Shown here one piece after another: positions 47,528-58,043 of a DNA stretch of 64,000 nt. Origin of the DNA: Limnoperna fortunei (lineage: Eukaryota > Mollusca > Bivalvia > Mytilida > Modiolidae); NCBI GenBank assembly GCA_944474755.1, contig OX104122.1:1792751-1856750 (forward strand), read 5' to 3'. How positions within the stretch are numbered: position 1 is the first letter of the stretch; the number at the start of each line of letters is the position of its first letter. The notes under the pieces were generated by a model. That model saw only the letters and a list, made by a program, of their open reading frames with translations. It ran no database searches and had not been told where the DNA came from. A program made the translations under genes and the position numbers.

Positions 47528-49107
47528 CAGTGATCCAGCTAGGATTTAAAAATAGAGGGGCGCATGAGAAGGGCACTTTTACGTGGAGAAGTATGGACTG
47601 GATTTCATGTCTTGTAATAGAAGTTGTTGAACTTTAGTGCTCAATATATCTAGTAAATCGTGTACAGTGTCCCCAGCTTGAGTAGGTGGCATTCTTTGCA
47701 AGTCTGAGCTTGGGTAAATCTGTAGCACCAACTTCTATACACAGGTCTATTGTTGGTCCAAAAAGATCTAGTGGTAGATGGTTTTCTAGTATATAGTAGA
47801 GAACTTTGAGAGCATCTCTGATGGCTTTTTTTGCACTGGTGTTAATCTTTGTTGCCATATTATCTACAGTGTGTGTCATCTCTAAAGTAGTAGCATACTT
47901 GTGTTGTTCACTGTCTTCGTGAAGTTGAAGTTTATCCTTTCGTAACAGTCTGTAACCAACTGTTGCCCAGACTTTGCTACCATTGCTGCCGTAGGATTGG
48001 TGCTTGTTGCACAGTTTACACATCATTACATCGACTGGTTGGTCATCATCATCTTTCTCTATGTCAAAGTAGAGCCACTTGAACTGTCTCAACCAGTCTT
48101 CGTTAACTCCAACTTTATGTCTGGTGCCGCTGAGATGTCTTCGCTTGGTAGTAGATGATGGAGTAGACATCTGTGTTGGTGGTTGTTGGTTGGAATTGTC
48201 AGATTCATGGTCTAAAGTATTACATGAGACTTTAGAAGAATCATCAACCTCGTCATTGCTGTGAAAAAAAATTAAAAATTTGTAATTTAGTTCATTTTTA
48301 TTTTTGTTGTACGTCTCACTGTCTGAATATATTTAATATTTTTATTATTTTTATATATATATATATATATTTTTTTAATTTCCTTCAAAAAATATTTTTT
48401 AAATATAAATATATTTAAGATTTCAGTATACTTAGTTATTTTAAAAACGTTAAGAAAATCTATAAATAGAAATGAAGGTTGTTATTACTTCCTCGTTATT
48501 GGGTATTTATAGAACGCTTTCGAACACAAATACATATGCAATGAAAGATAGTTTACCGAGAAGTATCATTATTCACAAAGAAAGAAGTGATAGAATGGTT
48601 GGTTTTAGATATTTTCGTTCTCTCATTTTGCAATTGAGCGAGTTTGCGTTTCTGTGTAGGCATGTTGATTCCGACACTGACTCGAACCTCGATATGAATT
48701 CTCCAGCAAGTTCGAGTCTATTTATGTCAAAAATACAGCGTTGACATTATTCAAAGAAATATTAGCGTGTGTTTTGTTTGTGAACTATAGTTCAGGAATG
48801 AAAGAGATCAAAAGGTTATTAACGACCTAATTATCGATAATTGGAAGTAATCTAACCATGTTTACCTGTGTACCACTAATTATGTAATCACAATCGTCAG
48901 GAAGTGTCAATAGGCTAATTAATATACCAGGTATTAGTTCTAAACACACTGTAATTAATTTTAACTTCAGAAAATATAATGAATTGGAACACTTAAGTGT
49001 GATACATTTCGCCGATGGGACAGAGGGGCGCTGAACGGGGGCACAGGGGCGCGGTGATTTTAGGGCGGGGCGCTGCGCCCCTCTATTTCCCCCTAGCTGG
49101 AACACTG
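47528..49107 (-). mobile_element. hAT-like non-autonomous transposon, 1,580 bp
   Basis: Inserted inside the 29-bp array. Ends are CAGTGATCCAGCTAGG (47,528) and CCTAGCTGGAACACTG (to 49,107), inverted copies with one mismatch, followed inward by TAGAGGGGCGCA/TGCGCCCCTCTA. The repeated flank GATTC (47,523-47,527 and 49,108-49,112) is the apparent target duplication, though the tandem target makes its exact length uncertain. CAGTG termini and the zinc-finger/transposase remnant on the minus strand point to the hAT superfamily; most hATs make 8-bp duplications, so the 5-bp one is atypical. An (AT)n run lies near 48,352. Confidence 0.8.
47579..48258 (-). pseudogene. Decayed hAT-type zinc-finger/transposase N-terminal region
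   Basis: On the minus strand an acceptor TTTTTTTCACAG precedes an open frame whose Met is at 48,170. The frame gives WLRQFKWLYFD, then CKLCNKH and H....QH (HEDSEQH), a zinc-finger like those at the N-terminus of hAT transposases and their domesticated relatives such as ZNF862-like proteins. Near the GGGG at about 47,675 the frame shifts: the apparent product ends in a short tail, while the adjacent frame continues VHDLLDILSTKVQQLLLQDM and KSSPYFST, the conserved start of the catalytic region, to a TAA at 47,579. The catalytic core and dimerisation domains are missing. This is a broken internal-deletion derivative, not a host gene. Confidence 0.75.
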
Positions 49108-49600
49108 GATTCACTGAGGTGTGACAGGTATCACTTGATTCACTGAGGTGTGACGGGTATTACTTGATTCATTGAGGTGTGACAGGTATTACTTGATTCA
49201 CTGAGGTGTGACAGGTATTACCTGATTCACTGAGGTGTGACGGGTATCACTTGATTCACTGAGGTGTGACGGGTATTACTTGATTCACTGAGGTGTGATG
49301 GGTATTACTTGATTCACTGAGGTGTGGTGGGTATTACTTGATTCACTGAGGTGTGACGGGTATTACTTGATTCACTGAGGTGTGGTGGGTATTACTTGAT
49401 TCACTGAGGTGTGATGGGTATTACTTGATTCACTGAGGTGCGACGGGTATTACTTGGTTCACTGAGGTGTGACAGGTATTACTTGATTCACTGAGGTGTG
49501 GTGGGTATTACTTGATTCACTGAGGTGTGATGGGTATTACTTGATTCACTGAGGTGCGACGGGTATTACTTGGTTCACTGAGGTGTGATCGGTATTAAAA
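49108..49600. repeat. Minisatellite, 29-bp unit, right part
   Basis: About 17 further copies of the 29-bp unit on the other side of the hAT-like insertion, resuming exactly at GATTCACTGAGGTGTG. Confidence 0.95.
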
Positions 49601-49905
49601 GCAGACTAGAAGAGATAATACAAGAAACCATTTGGACCTATGTTATGGAACAAACCTTAAGCTGTATGCATTTCTCAAAGTTCATTTGCTTCCCAAAATC
49701 ACACTAAACTCCACAATAAGTCACCGTGTTCTTTATTGCTTGTATACATTTTTACTTTCCACTTTTTAATTTTACATGTTTATGCATTTCTGACGTTGCG
49801 ACTACTGTTGATTACATAAATAATTTGTATTGCTGTACATATTAACATTGTTTTAATTATTTTGTGTACATATTGTGTGTTACTCTCTATTATTATTATT
49901 ATTAT

Positions 49906-52093
49906 CAGTCAGGGGCATAATCAAAAATGGTTATAATTTGTATAACCAAAATGAGTTACTTTTTTAGTGACAATTTGTGTTGCCTCCCTTTGAAGGTTCA
50001 AGAAAAACATAACCTTTTTTAGAACTTTATTTTTTTTCTTCAAAGAAAGGGGAAGTAACTCAAAATTATCATTGGGTTGTGTGTAAAATCTAAAAAGTTT
50101 TACCTCCCTTTGGGATTTGCAATACATGTATAAAGTAAAGATGCATTCAATTAAACAGCATTAATTTCTAATGTTATATTCAATCAGATACACATGTCAT
50201 TGTATGAGTTGAAGATAACCTAAAAATGCCATACATAAAAAGACCATTTATTAAACATGCAAATAAATTTTTAAAGGATCCACTTAATATTATACATGAT
50301 GAAAATTATATAATAGAAAAAACTTTGGAAAACATTTTTGGATATAAGCACCATCATACTTCAAGAAATTTCATAATAAAATTACAAAATGTTTATATCA
50401 TTTTATTACAACGTAATTGTTCACATCATGATATTCTTTGAATTTTGTTTAAAAGTTTCATGAAATCTTATAGGGTCGCACATGAGGTGTTGCAGTCTAG
50501 AGAGATGTTTATCTTAAACAAGTTACTTTTCATGTTATACAAACATGATAATAGAAATGAGTTCACAATAATAAGAAAACTTGTTCCTAGGTTAATTGCA
50601 AAAATATAAATATCACTAAGCGCCCCCTAGGTACCGTTATGGAAACTACACAAATTTAGAATGCCAAAGATACCAAATTTGATAATGTACAATGTACAGG
50701 ATGTGATATGTCGACCTGTGAATTGCAAAATATAAATATCACTAAGAGTCCCCCCTAATACAATTTCAATATAGCCTGTTTAAGTTATTTTTTCTCAAAG
50801 CAACAAATACAAGCTACTGGGCTTCCAAAATGTTGTATAAAACACCGATTTTTTAAACTGGTTCGAATTTAGTTATGTGTACAAAACATCGGATTGTAAA
50901 ATATAATCTGTTTAAGTTATTTTCTGTAAAAAAGTACCAGAACCAGTTACTTTTCATTCATGTATAATAAGTATTGAATAAGCACGATAAGGTCATGCCA
51001 TGTTACACTTGGCCTGGGAAACTAGAAAAATTGTCAAATGTCTACCTTCTCTCCTTATCCACCATATCCATGTTAACGCATACCAGAGTAATTCAGTATC
51101 ATACAGATTTTAAATCTACATACATCTGGACTTAATGTTAACATTTTGATTACATATATGAATAAAGTGAGTGGTACTTGGACACCATGTAACCAACAGA
51201 ACGCACAAATGGTGGTATGTAATAAATCAAAATTGTAAGTGACACGAGACACAATTTATCTATCCACCTAGGTTTTCTAAAGCTGAAAATATAGCACTTT
51301 AAGAAAACAACCACATATTTTATAAAAAAAGACATATATTTTTGTACTTTTAATGTCACACTTTGTGTCTAAATATTGAATTCTTCCACATGTATCATGT
51401 TTATGTTGGCTAACATGTACAAACTGTCAGAATGAAAAATATAAATTAAATTTAAATTAATTGTAAATTGTGCATCATGCAAATGTTACATGTACAAATG
51501 TCGTGAATCAGAATGTAATACATCATGACCAAGGCATTCATACAGTGCATGCATGCAACATGTACATGTACAATAATAATTAAACATGTTAAAGAACAGA
51601 GTTCTTGTTATTTAATAGTTTAACGTATTTGGCTTCACAAAATTGATCATAGTCGTAGACATTCAATTTAATCTTAATTGGTCATGTTAATTTTTTTTTT
51701 CACGATTTTACAGCGCAAACATGGCAAAGTTACAAATACTACTAAGTACGACAGAGTTATCTCCCAGAAAGATGAAAAAAATATAAAATAACTTGTTCCA
51801 GTTACTTTATTTTTAGTGACAATTTGTGTTGCCTCCCTTTGAATTAAATGTAAATTGTACATCATGCAAACGTTACATGTACAAATGTCGTGAATCAGAA
51901 TGTAATACATCATGACCAAGGCATTCATACAGTGCATGCATGCAACATGTACATGTACATGTATAATACTTATGAAAGAACAGTTCTTGTTATTTAATAG
52001 TTTAACATATTCGGCTTCACAAAATTGATCATCATCATAGACATTTAATTTAATATTATTTTTTATAACCCTATTTGATTATGCCCCTGACAG
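49906..52093. mobile_element. TIR element, 2.19 kb, about 31-bp inverted ends
   Basis: The left end CAGTCAGGGGCATAATCAAA (49,906) and right end TTTGATTATGCCCCTGACAG (to 52,093) are inverted copies with one mismatch, and the similarity runs on through GGTTATAA/TTATAACC. Both flanks are ATTATTAT, consistent with an 8-bp duplication in an AT-rich target and with hAT-like ends. Inside, a block with TAGTGACAATTTGTGTTGCCTCC and a second block with ACATCATGCAAA, GTCGTGAATCAGAATGTAAT and GCATGCATGCAACATGTACA each occur twice (about 51,460 and 51,840). The short open frames show no transposase signature. Confidence 0.82.
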
Positions 52094-52154
52094 ATTATTA
52101 TTAAAGGTAATTGTATGGTCACTAATTGTTCAATATATGCATTATGAATTGTAG

Positions 52155-52185
52155 ATTCATGTCCAGCAAATTGAACAAGAACAAG
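52155..52185 (+). CDS. Possible 31-bp exon (phase problem)
   Basis: ATTCATGTCCAGCAAATTGA... lies between an acceptor-like TTGTAG and an excellent donor GTAAGT at 52,186. Read in phase 0 it gives IHVQQIEQEQ, a plausible helical link from the ankyrin cap to the GTPase domain, but it then ends in phase 1, and the next exon in phase 1 hits a stop after five codons. Either another small exon is missing, or a base has been lost or gained, or this is not an exon. Confidence 0.35.
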
Positions 52186-52513
52186 GTAAGTTGTATAGTT
52201 ACATCAAAGTATTAAGCTTGTACATACTACCAACATGACATTGATTCAAAATAAAACTTTCATTATTTCAGACTGCTGTTATATTATAAAATATTGGTAG
52301 TTTTATTAATATGGTTAGGTCACTTTGAAGCTGAAGTTTTATTGTGCTACGATGTGATGACCTTTGACCTTGACCTCAAGGTCGGTGGGATCACAGAGAT
52401 GGATACCATCTCACTGATATCTAGTCTAATTTATTCTCCGACACTACCCAATACTCCGTAGTATTCCAGTGGCAGTCAAAAGTTTGTTCTCTGTGTCCCA
52501 TACTAATCCTTTT

Positions 52514-53941
52514 TAGCTCACCTGACCCGAAGGGCCATGTGAGCTATTGCCATCACTTGGCGTCCGTTGTCGTCGTCGTTAACTTTTCTTTAAAAATCTT
52601 CTCCTAAACCACTGAAGGGATTGCTTTGAAACTTTACACACATCATCAGTAAAATGTCTTCTACCAAGTTTGCACAAATCATCTCATCAGACCAACCAAC
52701 ATGGCCGCCATGGCTAAAAATAGAACAGGGGGGTCAAACTACAGTTTTTGGCTTATAATTCAAAAAGTATTACAGATACAGGAGAACCGAAGAGACCTTC
52801 CTTCTTCAGCATCAAAAGCTCTACAAAACACTCCATTAGGTCAAAGTCGTATGACGATTCCTTGTAGGAGTTATTGCCGTTTAATTGTCGAAATTAATCT
52901 TTTTTGCCATTTTTACCTCAAAATCTTGAAAATTATTAGAACTAGAGAACAAGTTAGCATTGTTTAATTGTTCTGCTCTATGAGAGCTACAAAAATGTCT
53001 TAGGGTCAATATTGTCTGATAAACCATTGAAGAGTTATTCCCTTGAACTGTTTTTTAATGGGTTTTAATTGAGTTTTAAAAATCTTCTCCACTGAAACCG
53101 CTAAAAGTACTGCTTTGAAACTTTGTACACATTATCCGTCAGATGTCTCTAACCAAGTTTGCATAAACCATGGCCGCAGATTAACCAACATGGCTGCCAT
53201 GGCTAAAAATAGAACGGGATGGGGTCAAAATACAGTTTTTGGCTTATAGTTCGAAAAGTATGACAGATACCGGAAAGCTGAAGAGACATGCCTTCATCAG
53301 CATCGAAAGCTCTACAAAAAACTCCATTGTGTTGAAGTTGTATGATGACTCTTTGTAGGAGTTATTGCCCTTTAATTGTCGAAATTAATTTTTTTTGCCA
53401 TTTTTGCCACAAAATCTTGAAATTTATTAGAACTGGAGAAAAAGTTAGCATTGCTTGATTGTTCTGCTCTATGAGGGCTACAAAATTGACTTAAGGGTCA
53501 AGATTGTCTAATTAACCGTTAAGGAATTATTCACCTATAATATTTTTTTTAATGAATTTTAATCGATTAAAAAAAATCGTCTCCTCTAACCAATGAAGGG
53601 ACTGCTTTGAAACATTGCACACATCATCTTTAGGATGTCCTCTACCAAAATTGGCCAAATCATGACAGCTAACTACCCACATAGCTACGTTGGCTTAAAA
53701 TAGAAAAGGGGTGTCGAGGGAGTTTTTGGCTGATAGTTAAAAAAGTATAACAGGTACAGCAAATTTCAAGTGAACCTCCCTCCTAAGCATCAAAAGCTCC
53801 TCCTTATAGGATTTATTTTCCTTAAAAGGTCAAAATTAATGGCTTTTGCAGAAGTGTTGGTCAATTCCTTATAGCAACGAAAAAAATGGTTGTTTGGTTT
53901 CAGGTTCAGGTGAGCGATACAGGCTCCTGGAAGCCTCTAGT
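52514..53941. mobile_element. TAGCTCACCTG element, 1.43 kb, with three internal repeats
   Basis: Begins TAGCTCACCTGACCCGAAGG and ends with TTCAGGTGAGCGATACAGGC, then TCCTGGAAGCCTCTAGT; the ends are short inverted copies (GCTCACCTGA/TCAGGTGAGC). The interior consists of three tandem, diverged copies of a ~480-510-bp block, each with AATCTTCTCC, a TTTGAAAC(T)TT segment and (in two) AACATGGC(C/T)GCCATGGCTA, AAAATAGAAC, CAGTTTTTGGCTTATA. I recognise this family as common in mussel-type genomes. It ends 200 bp before the P-loop exon. Confidence 0.78.
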
Positions 53942-54141
53942 ATAGTTTGCATTTGGGTCTGATTTCATGATAAACTATAATAATGAGAAACTATGTATGG
54001 AGCAAGACAAGCTGTATATACAAGACAACAGTGAGTGTTTTACCTGATGTTTTTAGTTCAAGGTTGATAATCTGCCAATGTCTAAAGCTTGCTTAGTTTA
54101 ATTGTTTAAAACAAATATATTTTTAAGAGAAAAAAATACAG

Positions 54142-54364
54142 GATGCCAAGACATTTAAAATACTTCTTTCTGATGGTACATATGAATCATTTGGAAATCG
54201 TATATACCTAGCTGGTGCTTGTAACGTTGGCAAGTCGACATTAGCCAGTCTCCTGATAGGTGATAAAATTCCTCTACAATGGAAGTCTACTGATGGTCTA
54301 AGAATATTTTTTGGAAGGAATGGAATAGATGTGAAAAAGAGGATAATGGTTCCTTTAAAGAAAG
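54142..54364 (+). CDS. Exon: Roc GTPase P-loop (G1) and switch I region
   Basis: 223 bp, acceptor AAATACAG, donor GTAATT, phase 0 in and phase 1 out. The 74 residues start DAKTFKILLSDGTYESFGNR and contain the beta-1/P-loop IYLAGACNVGKSTLASLLIG (Walker A GxxxxGKST: G..C.NVGKST), then WKSTDGLRIFFGRNGIDV, where STDG carries the switch-I threonine typical of molluscan Roc-like proteins. Lys and Ser/Thr of the P-loop, needed for phosphate and Mg2+ binding, are intact. It joins exon 56,269 in phase (G + GT = Gly). Confidence 0.92.
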
Positions 54365-54689
54365 GTAATTTATATGTTAAGATCTGACATTTTTACATGG
54401 CACAGTTTGACATAAGGGTTATAGATGTACTTGCCATTTAAAGGGCAATCACAAAATGCATAAAGATCGCCCTGTCGGAATGTTACTTGCCTTACAAGAT
54501 GTTGCACCTCAGGTTAGCAAGATGATCTGTAAATGGTACAAAATGCCTGTCCGTCAGTCATCCACATGTGTCTTGAGAATGCCTTCACAAATTTTCTTTA
54601 AACAGCACAGTTGGTAATTATGTTAGTCTCATGGTCTGTATACATTTTGGTAAATATCTGATTTATCATTGAGTTATGCAGCTTCGTTT

Positions 54690-54925
54690 GTTTGTTTGAA
54701 TGCAGTTGAATGCCACTTTCAGCAATTTTTCATGGCGTCCAGTTTTTATTGGGGGAGGAAGCTGAAGTACCCCTAGAAAACTGTACCATCTGCAATCCTT
54801 GCCAATTAACATTAGAATCAAGTGCACCTTGCCTGCAGTGAGACTCAAACCCGCAATCTCAGTGTTGACAGACCCCTTGATCAATAGTGACAAACTACTT
54901 TAACCAATCAGTCACCTAGCTCCCT
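54690..54925 (-). mobile_element. SINE (minus strand), near full length
   Basis: Reverse complement of the SINE: GTTTGTTTGAATGCAGTTGA..., CATGGCGTCCAGTTTTTATT, GGGGGAGGAAGCTGAAGTAC, a B-box complement GACTCAAACC near 54,842 and the head near ACCAATCAGTCACCTAG. It lies in the intron between the two GTPase exons. Confidence 0.8.
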
Positions 54926-55339
54926 ACTTCATTTGTGAAAAAAATAGACGATTACAGTTATTGCAAGACCTTCCTGTTAAATGTTGTTTCTCAGAATATT
55001 GACAAACAATGAACATCCGGGACATCGGGATCACGTGGTCAATTATGGTCCGGATACCTTAATTAGTTATATATATATTGGGTGTCTAGAGGATTATTTG
55101 AAGCATAGAACAAATAAAGGAAAGCATTTGCAATTAAGCTGTGGGCATTTAACACTCAAAATCAGTGACTTAATCCTCAGTCATGTGAACAAGCCATTAA
55201 ATGATTGAATGATAGACAAATCATTGCACATAATACACAAATTGATTCCATATGGTGCTTCTGAAATAGTCAGTAAAGGAGTTTTGGATGCCATCCTAGC
55301 TTTGAATCAGTGTTACCCAAGGATTAACATGTTTGGAGA

Positions 55340-56090
55340 GTCCCTCGCTCCTTGACACAGAGCTGTGTCTTGTTGGTGTATGGTGTCCGGTAATAATGAA
55401 AGTCTGACCACGAACCAAAGTGGGTAACGTGTTGTATAGACTATGCTCCTTGACACAGAGCTGTGTATTGTTGGTGTGGGGTTTCAGGTTATAATATAGA
55501 AGTCTGACCACGAACAGAAGTGGGTAACGTGTTTGTATAGACCCATGCTCCTTGACACAGAGCTGTGTATTGTTGGTGTGGGGTTTCAGGTTATAATATG
55601 GAAGTCTGACCACGAACAGAAGTGGGTAACGTGTTTGTATAGACCCATGCTCCTTGACACAGAGCTGTGTATTGTTGGTGTGGGGTTTCAGGTTATAATA
55701 TGGAAGTCTGACCACGAACAGAAGTGGGTAACATGTTTGTATAGACCCATGCTCCTTGACACAGAGCTGTGTCTTGTTGGTGTATGGTGTCCGGTAATAA
55801 TGAAAGTCTGACCACGAACCAAAGTGGGTAACGTGTTTGTATAGACTATGCTCCTTGACACAGAGCTGTGTCTTGTTGGTGTATGGTGTCCGGTAATAAT
55901 GAAAGTCTGACCACGAACCAAAGTGGGTAACGTGTTGTATAGACCCATGCTCCTTGACACAGAGCTGTGTCTTGTTGGTGTATGGTGTCCGGTAATAATG
56001 AAAGTCTGACCACGAACCAAAGTGGGTAATGTGTTGTATAGACTATGCTCCTTGACACAGAGCTGTGTATTGTTGGTGTGGGATTTCTGA
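55340..56090. repeat. Minisatellite, about 98-104-bp unit, 7.5 copies, two types
   Basis: All units contain CTCCTTGACACAGAGCTGTG and AAGTCTGACCACGAAC. Type 1 continues TCTTGTTGGTGTATGGTGTC and CGGTAATAATG; type 2 continues TATTGTTGGTGTGGGGTTTC and AGGTTATAATATGG. They come in runs, type 1, 2, 2, 2, 1, 1, 1, 2-partial. Open frames on both strands across it are repeat-driven. Confidence 0.93.
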
Positions 56091-56268
56091 ATACACATAT
56101 TCCTAATTCTGTAAAAATGCTGTTTGAAGGCTATTTCAGTAATAAAATTATATGGAATAATTCCCAGTACATTACATCCATATTCAGTAACACAAATATT
56201 TTCATGTTCTCAGTCATGTATTAAAAGTTGTGACATATATCTAGTACACATATGTTATGATGTTTCAG

Positions 56269-56724
56269 GTAAAGGGGAAAGTGACGTTCTGACTAATGTA
56301 TTACGTGGTCACCCAGTTATGAAACAGGACAAGCCTGAAGAAGAAGCCTCTCCATCAACTTCAGCACATGCCATGTCTGCTAGTGCAGATGTGGAAACCT
56401 CAAGACCTGGACCATCATCTTCAGGAAGAAGCTTTCAAAAGGATTCCAATAAAGCAAAACAAACAAAGAAGCATAAACAAATAAAGCCACCATCTAGGCT
56501 TGAATTCTCTGCAGTTCATGAAAAAATAAAGACTGCATTGAAGAAAGGAGAGTATAAGGTGGATATAGCCCCTTCAGACCTTGTGGATTTTGGAGGCCAA
56601 AGGTCATATGACATGACTCATCAGTTATTCATACAGGGTAAAGGAACATTTACACTGATCTTTGATGGACGAAAAGGCCTACAAGATCCATTGGAAGAAT
56701 ACAACGGAACTGTAACAACAGAGT
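56269..56724 (+). CDS. Exon: low-complexity insert plus Roc G3 (DFGGQ)
   Basis: 456 bp, acceptor GATGTTTCAG, donor GTAAGT, phase 1 in and out. The first part (GKGESDVLTNVLRGHPV) continues the domain. A hydrophilic insert of about 80 residues follows, first Glu/Ser/Pro-rich (EEEASPSTSAHA, RPGPSSSGRS), then Lys-rich (NKAKQTKKHKQIK). Ordered sequence resumes at SRLEFSAVHEKIKTALKKGE, then the beta-3/G3 stretch APSDLVDFGGQRSYDMTHQL, then TFTLIFDGRKG. DFGGQ is the Roc form of the DxxGQ motif; the residue after Gln is Arg. The insert between switch I and G3 is longer than in a minimal Ras fold. The longer frame upstream of 56,269 is intron. Confidence 0.93.
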
Positions 56725-57930
56725 GTAAGTTGTCATTTTTTATTTGTGTAAAATGCTGTCACCGATACTGTTAAAATATTGTTTAGTATTCTTAATATTT
56801 ATGCTGTTTATTTTATCCACCTTAATGAAATTCACTTATATGGTCAATTTTTAGAAGCAAAATTTTGATAAAGTGGATCAATTCTTTAAAGCCATAAAAA
56901 CAACTGATAACTACTGAACTTACCTAAAGACTGTCAAACTCAGCATAACTGCACAAGATTTTTAGTTTGTTGAACAATTGTAGTTATTAGCCTATTTTCT
57001 TGTCTCCCAATTTAGTTTGTTGTTTTCTTTTTTCTCTTTTGATTCATTTTTTATTTGGCTGAATAAAGGGAAATGACTGAATTTGAGTGAATACGAAATT
57101 TGATTGGCCATTACTACACGCATGGTACTAGAAGCTCGAGGTTACTTTAAATATTTTTTTGACAAATGCATGAGACATAAAATATAAATAGTAGTTTCAC
57201 TTCTAGAAATCAGAAATTGACATTAGCGAGAATAATTTTTGCGGGGTCCTGCTAGCCCTTGTCATTACCACAAAAGATTCGTTCTTGTCTCTGCGGATGT
57301 GGCTGCCATTTTTGCAAACTAAGATACTCCACTACAAAGAGCACCACCTATCTACTTTTGGATTTGTCGATCAACCCTGATAACTGGAACATATCAATTA
57401 CAATGAAAACGATGACAGTTACCATAACTGCCCGAACAAGGCAGACCCATCAACACTAATACAGATTTGTGTTGCATGAGAAATACGCACATTGGCTGAA
57501 TAGGCAGGACCTTGATCATGTGCGTTGTTTTACATTTCAATCTTCTTTGAAATGACTCGACCAATTTAAACCAAACATTATCATAATTTTTATTTGAATG
57601 GTCCTCAACAAAGTTTGTGGCTTTTTTCTGATCGGAAAACCAAAATGGCCACAACCACTCTACTAACTTTAACACAGAACCCCACAGGAAAACATTTAAA
57701 ATAGAAATGCTGTTTTCACTGCCATACCAAGTATGAGAAACAAATAAACCTTTATTATATTTTTTTTTTATTTCTAGAAATAACACTGTTTCAAAACATT
57801 TTGAAATCACGAATATTTAATACACATGTATAACTTGTGACTACACTTGGATCAAAACAAAATAAAAATTAGACTAAAGTGTTTATCATGACTCAGATTT
57901 TTAAGTTAAAGTTTGATATATATCTTACAG
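56725..57930. other. Intron
   Basis: AT-rich. 57,540-57,670 (CAATCTTCTTTGAAATGACT, CCAAAATGGCCACAACCAC) resembles interior pieces of the TAGCTCACCTG-type elements. The 138-residue minus-strand frame at 57,394-57,810 runs across this repeat-like DNA and shows no domain. Confidence 0.5.
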
Positions 57931-58043
57931 CTATTTTAAAGCATTGGGTGGACTCCATTTTAACGTACTGTGGAGTAGATGATGACGATGTCATTCCAGT
58001 AATACTATTTGTCGCAACTCACAGAGACAGCTTTAAGGGGATG
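57931..58043 (+). CDS. Exon: Roc G4 (THRD)
   Basis: 113 bp, acceptor TATCTTACAG, donor GTAAGT, phase 1 in and phase 0 out. The junction with the previous exon restores Ser (T + CT). Translation SILKHWVDSILTYCGVDDDD then VIPVILFVATHRDSFKGM: helix alpha-3, acidic loop, beta-5 (VIPVILFVAT) and the G4 base-recognition motif THRD in place of N/TKxD, as in other Roc-like domains. This is the last recognisable exon; G5 and COR must lie beyond 64,000. Its last 24 bases and donor are the seed-like match to the satellite that follows. Confidence 0.92.

Larger units (their letters stand above)
35280..58043 (+). other. Gene span: ankyrin-repeat / Roc GTPase protein (5' part)
   Basis: Seen: eight exons with GT/AG borders, compatible phases except at one step, coding for four ankyrin units followed by a GTPase domain with G1 (GACNVGKST), a switch-I-like STDG, G3 (DFGGQ) and G4 (THRD). 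Known: the Roc domain of LRRK/ROCO and MFHAS1-like proteins uses such motifs to bind and hydrolyse GTP, normally followed by a COR dimerisation domain, and ankyrin repeats mediate protein contacts. Inferred: a cytosolic ROCO-like signalling or scaffold protein; molluscs hold many such genes. The G5 motif, COR domain and 3' end lie beyond the window, so any kinase or death domain is unknown. Introns total about 22 kb, mostly satellites and transposons. Confidence 0.8.

Noticed and set aside
48079..48264. 61-residue + strand frame in the hAT-like element
   Set aside because: It is the antisense shadow of the zinc-finger region read on the minus strand.
53946..54030. Possible extra exon before the P-loop exon
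   Set aside because: There is an open stretch after TATAG ending at a GTGAGT donor, but the acceptor is the tail of a transposon-like element, the phase does not fit the P-loop exon, and the peptide has no recognisable similarity.
55100..55210. Second half of the frame at 54,981-55,208 as an exon
   Set aside because: Residues such as SCGHLTLKISDLILSHVNKPLND look somewhat protein-like, but no acceptor or donor with fitting phase was seen and it falls within the GTPase intron.
55296..56098. Repeated-motif frames (CVKEHGSIQTRYP and similar)
   Set aside because: They are periodic translations of the ~100-bp minisatellite on both strands.
56124..56268. Upstream extension of the G3 exon frame to an ATG at 56,124
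   Set aside because: The protein similarity and the phase-compatible acceptor GATGTTTCAG place the exon start at 56,269; the upstream part is AT-rich intron.
57394..57810. 138-residue minus-strand frame
   Set aside because: It lies over repeat-like intron DNA with AAATGGCCAC motifs and shows no domain.
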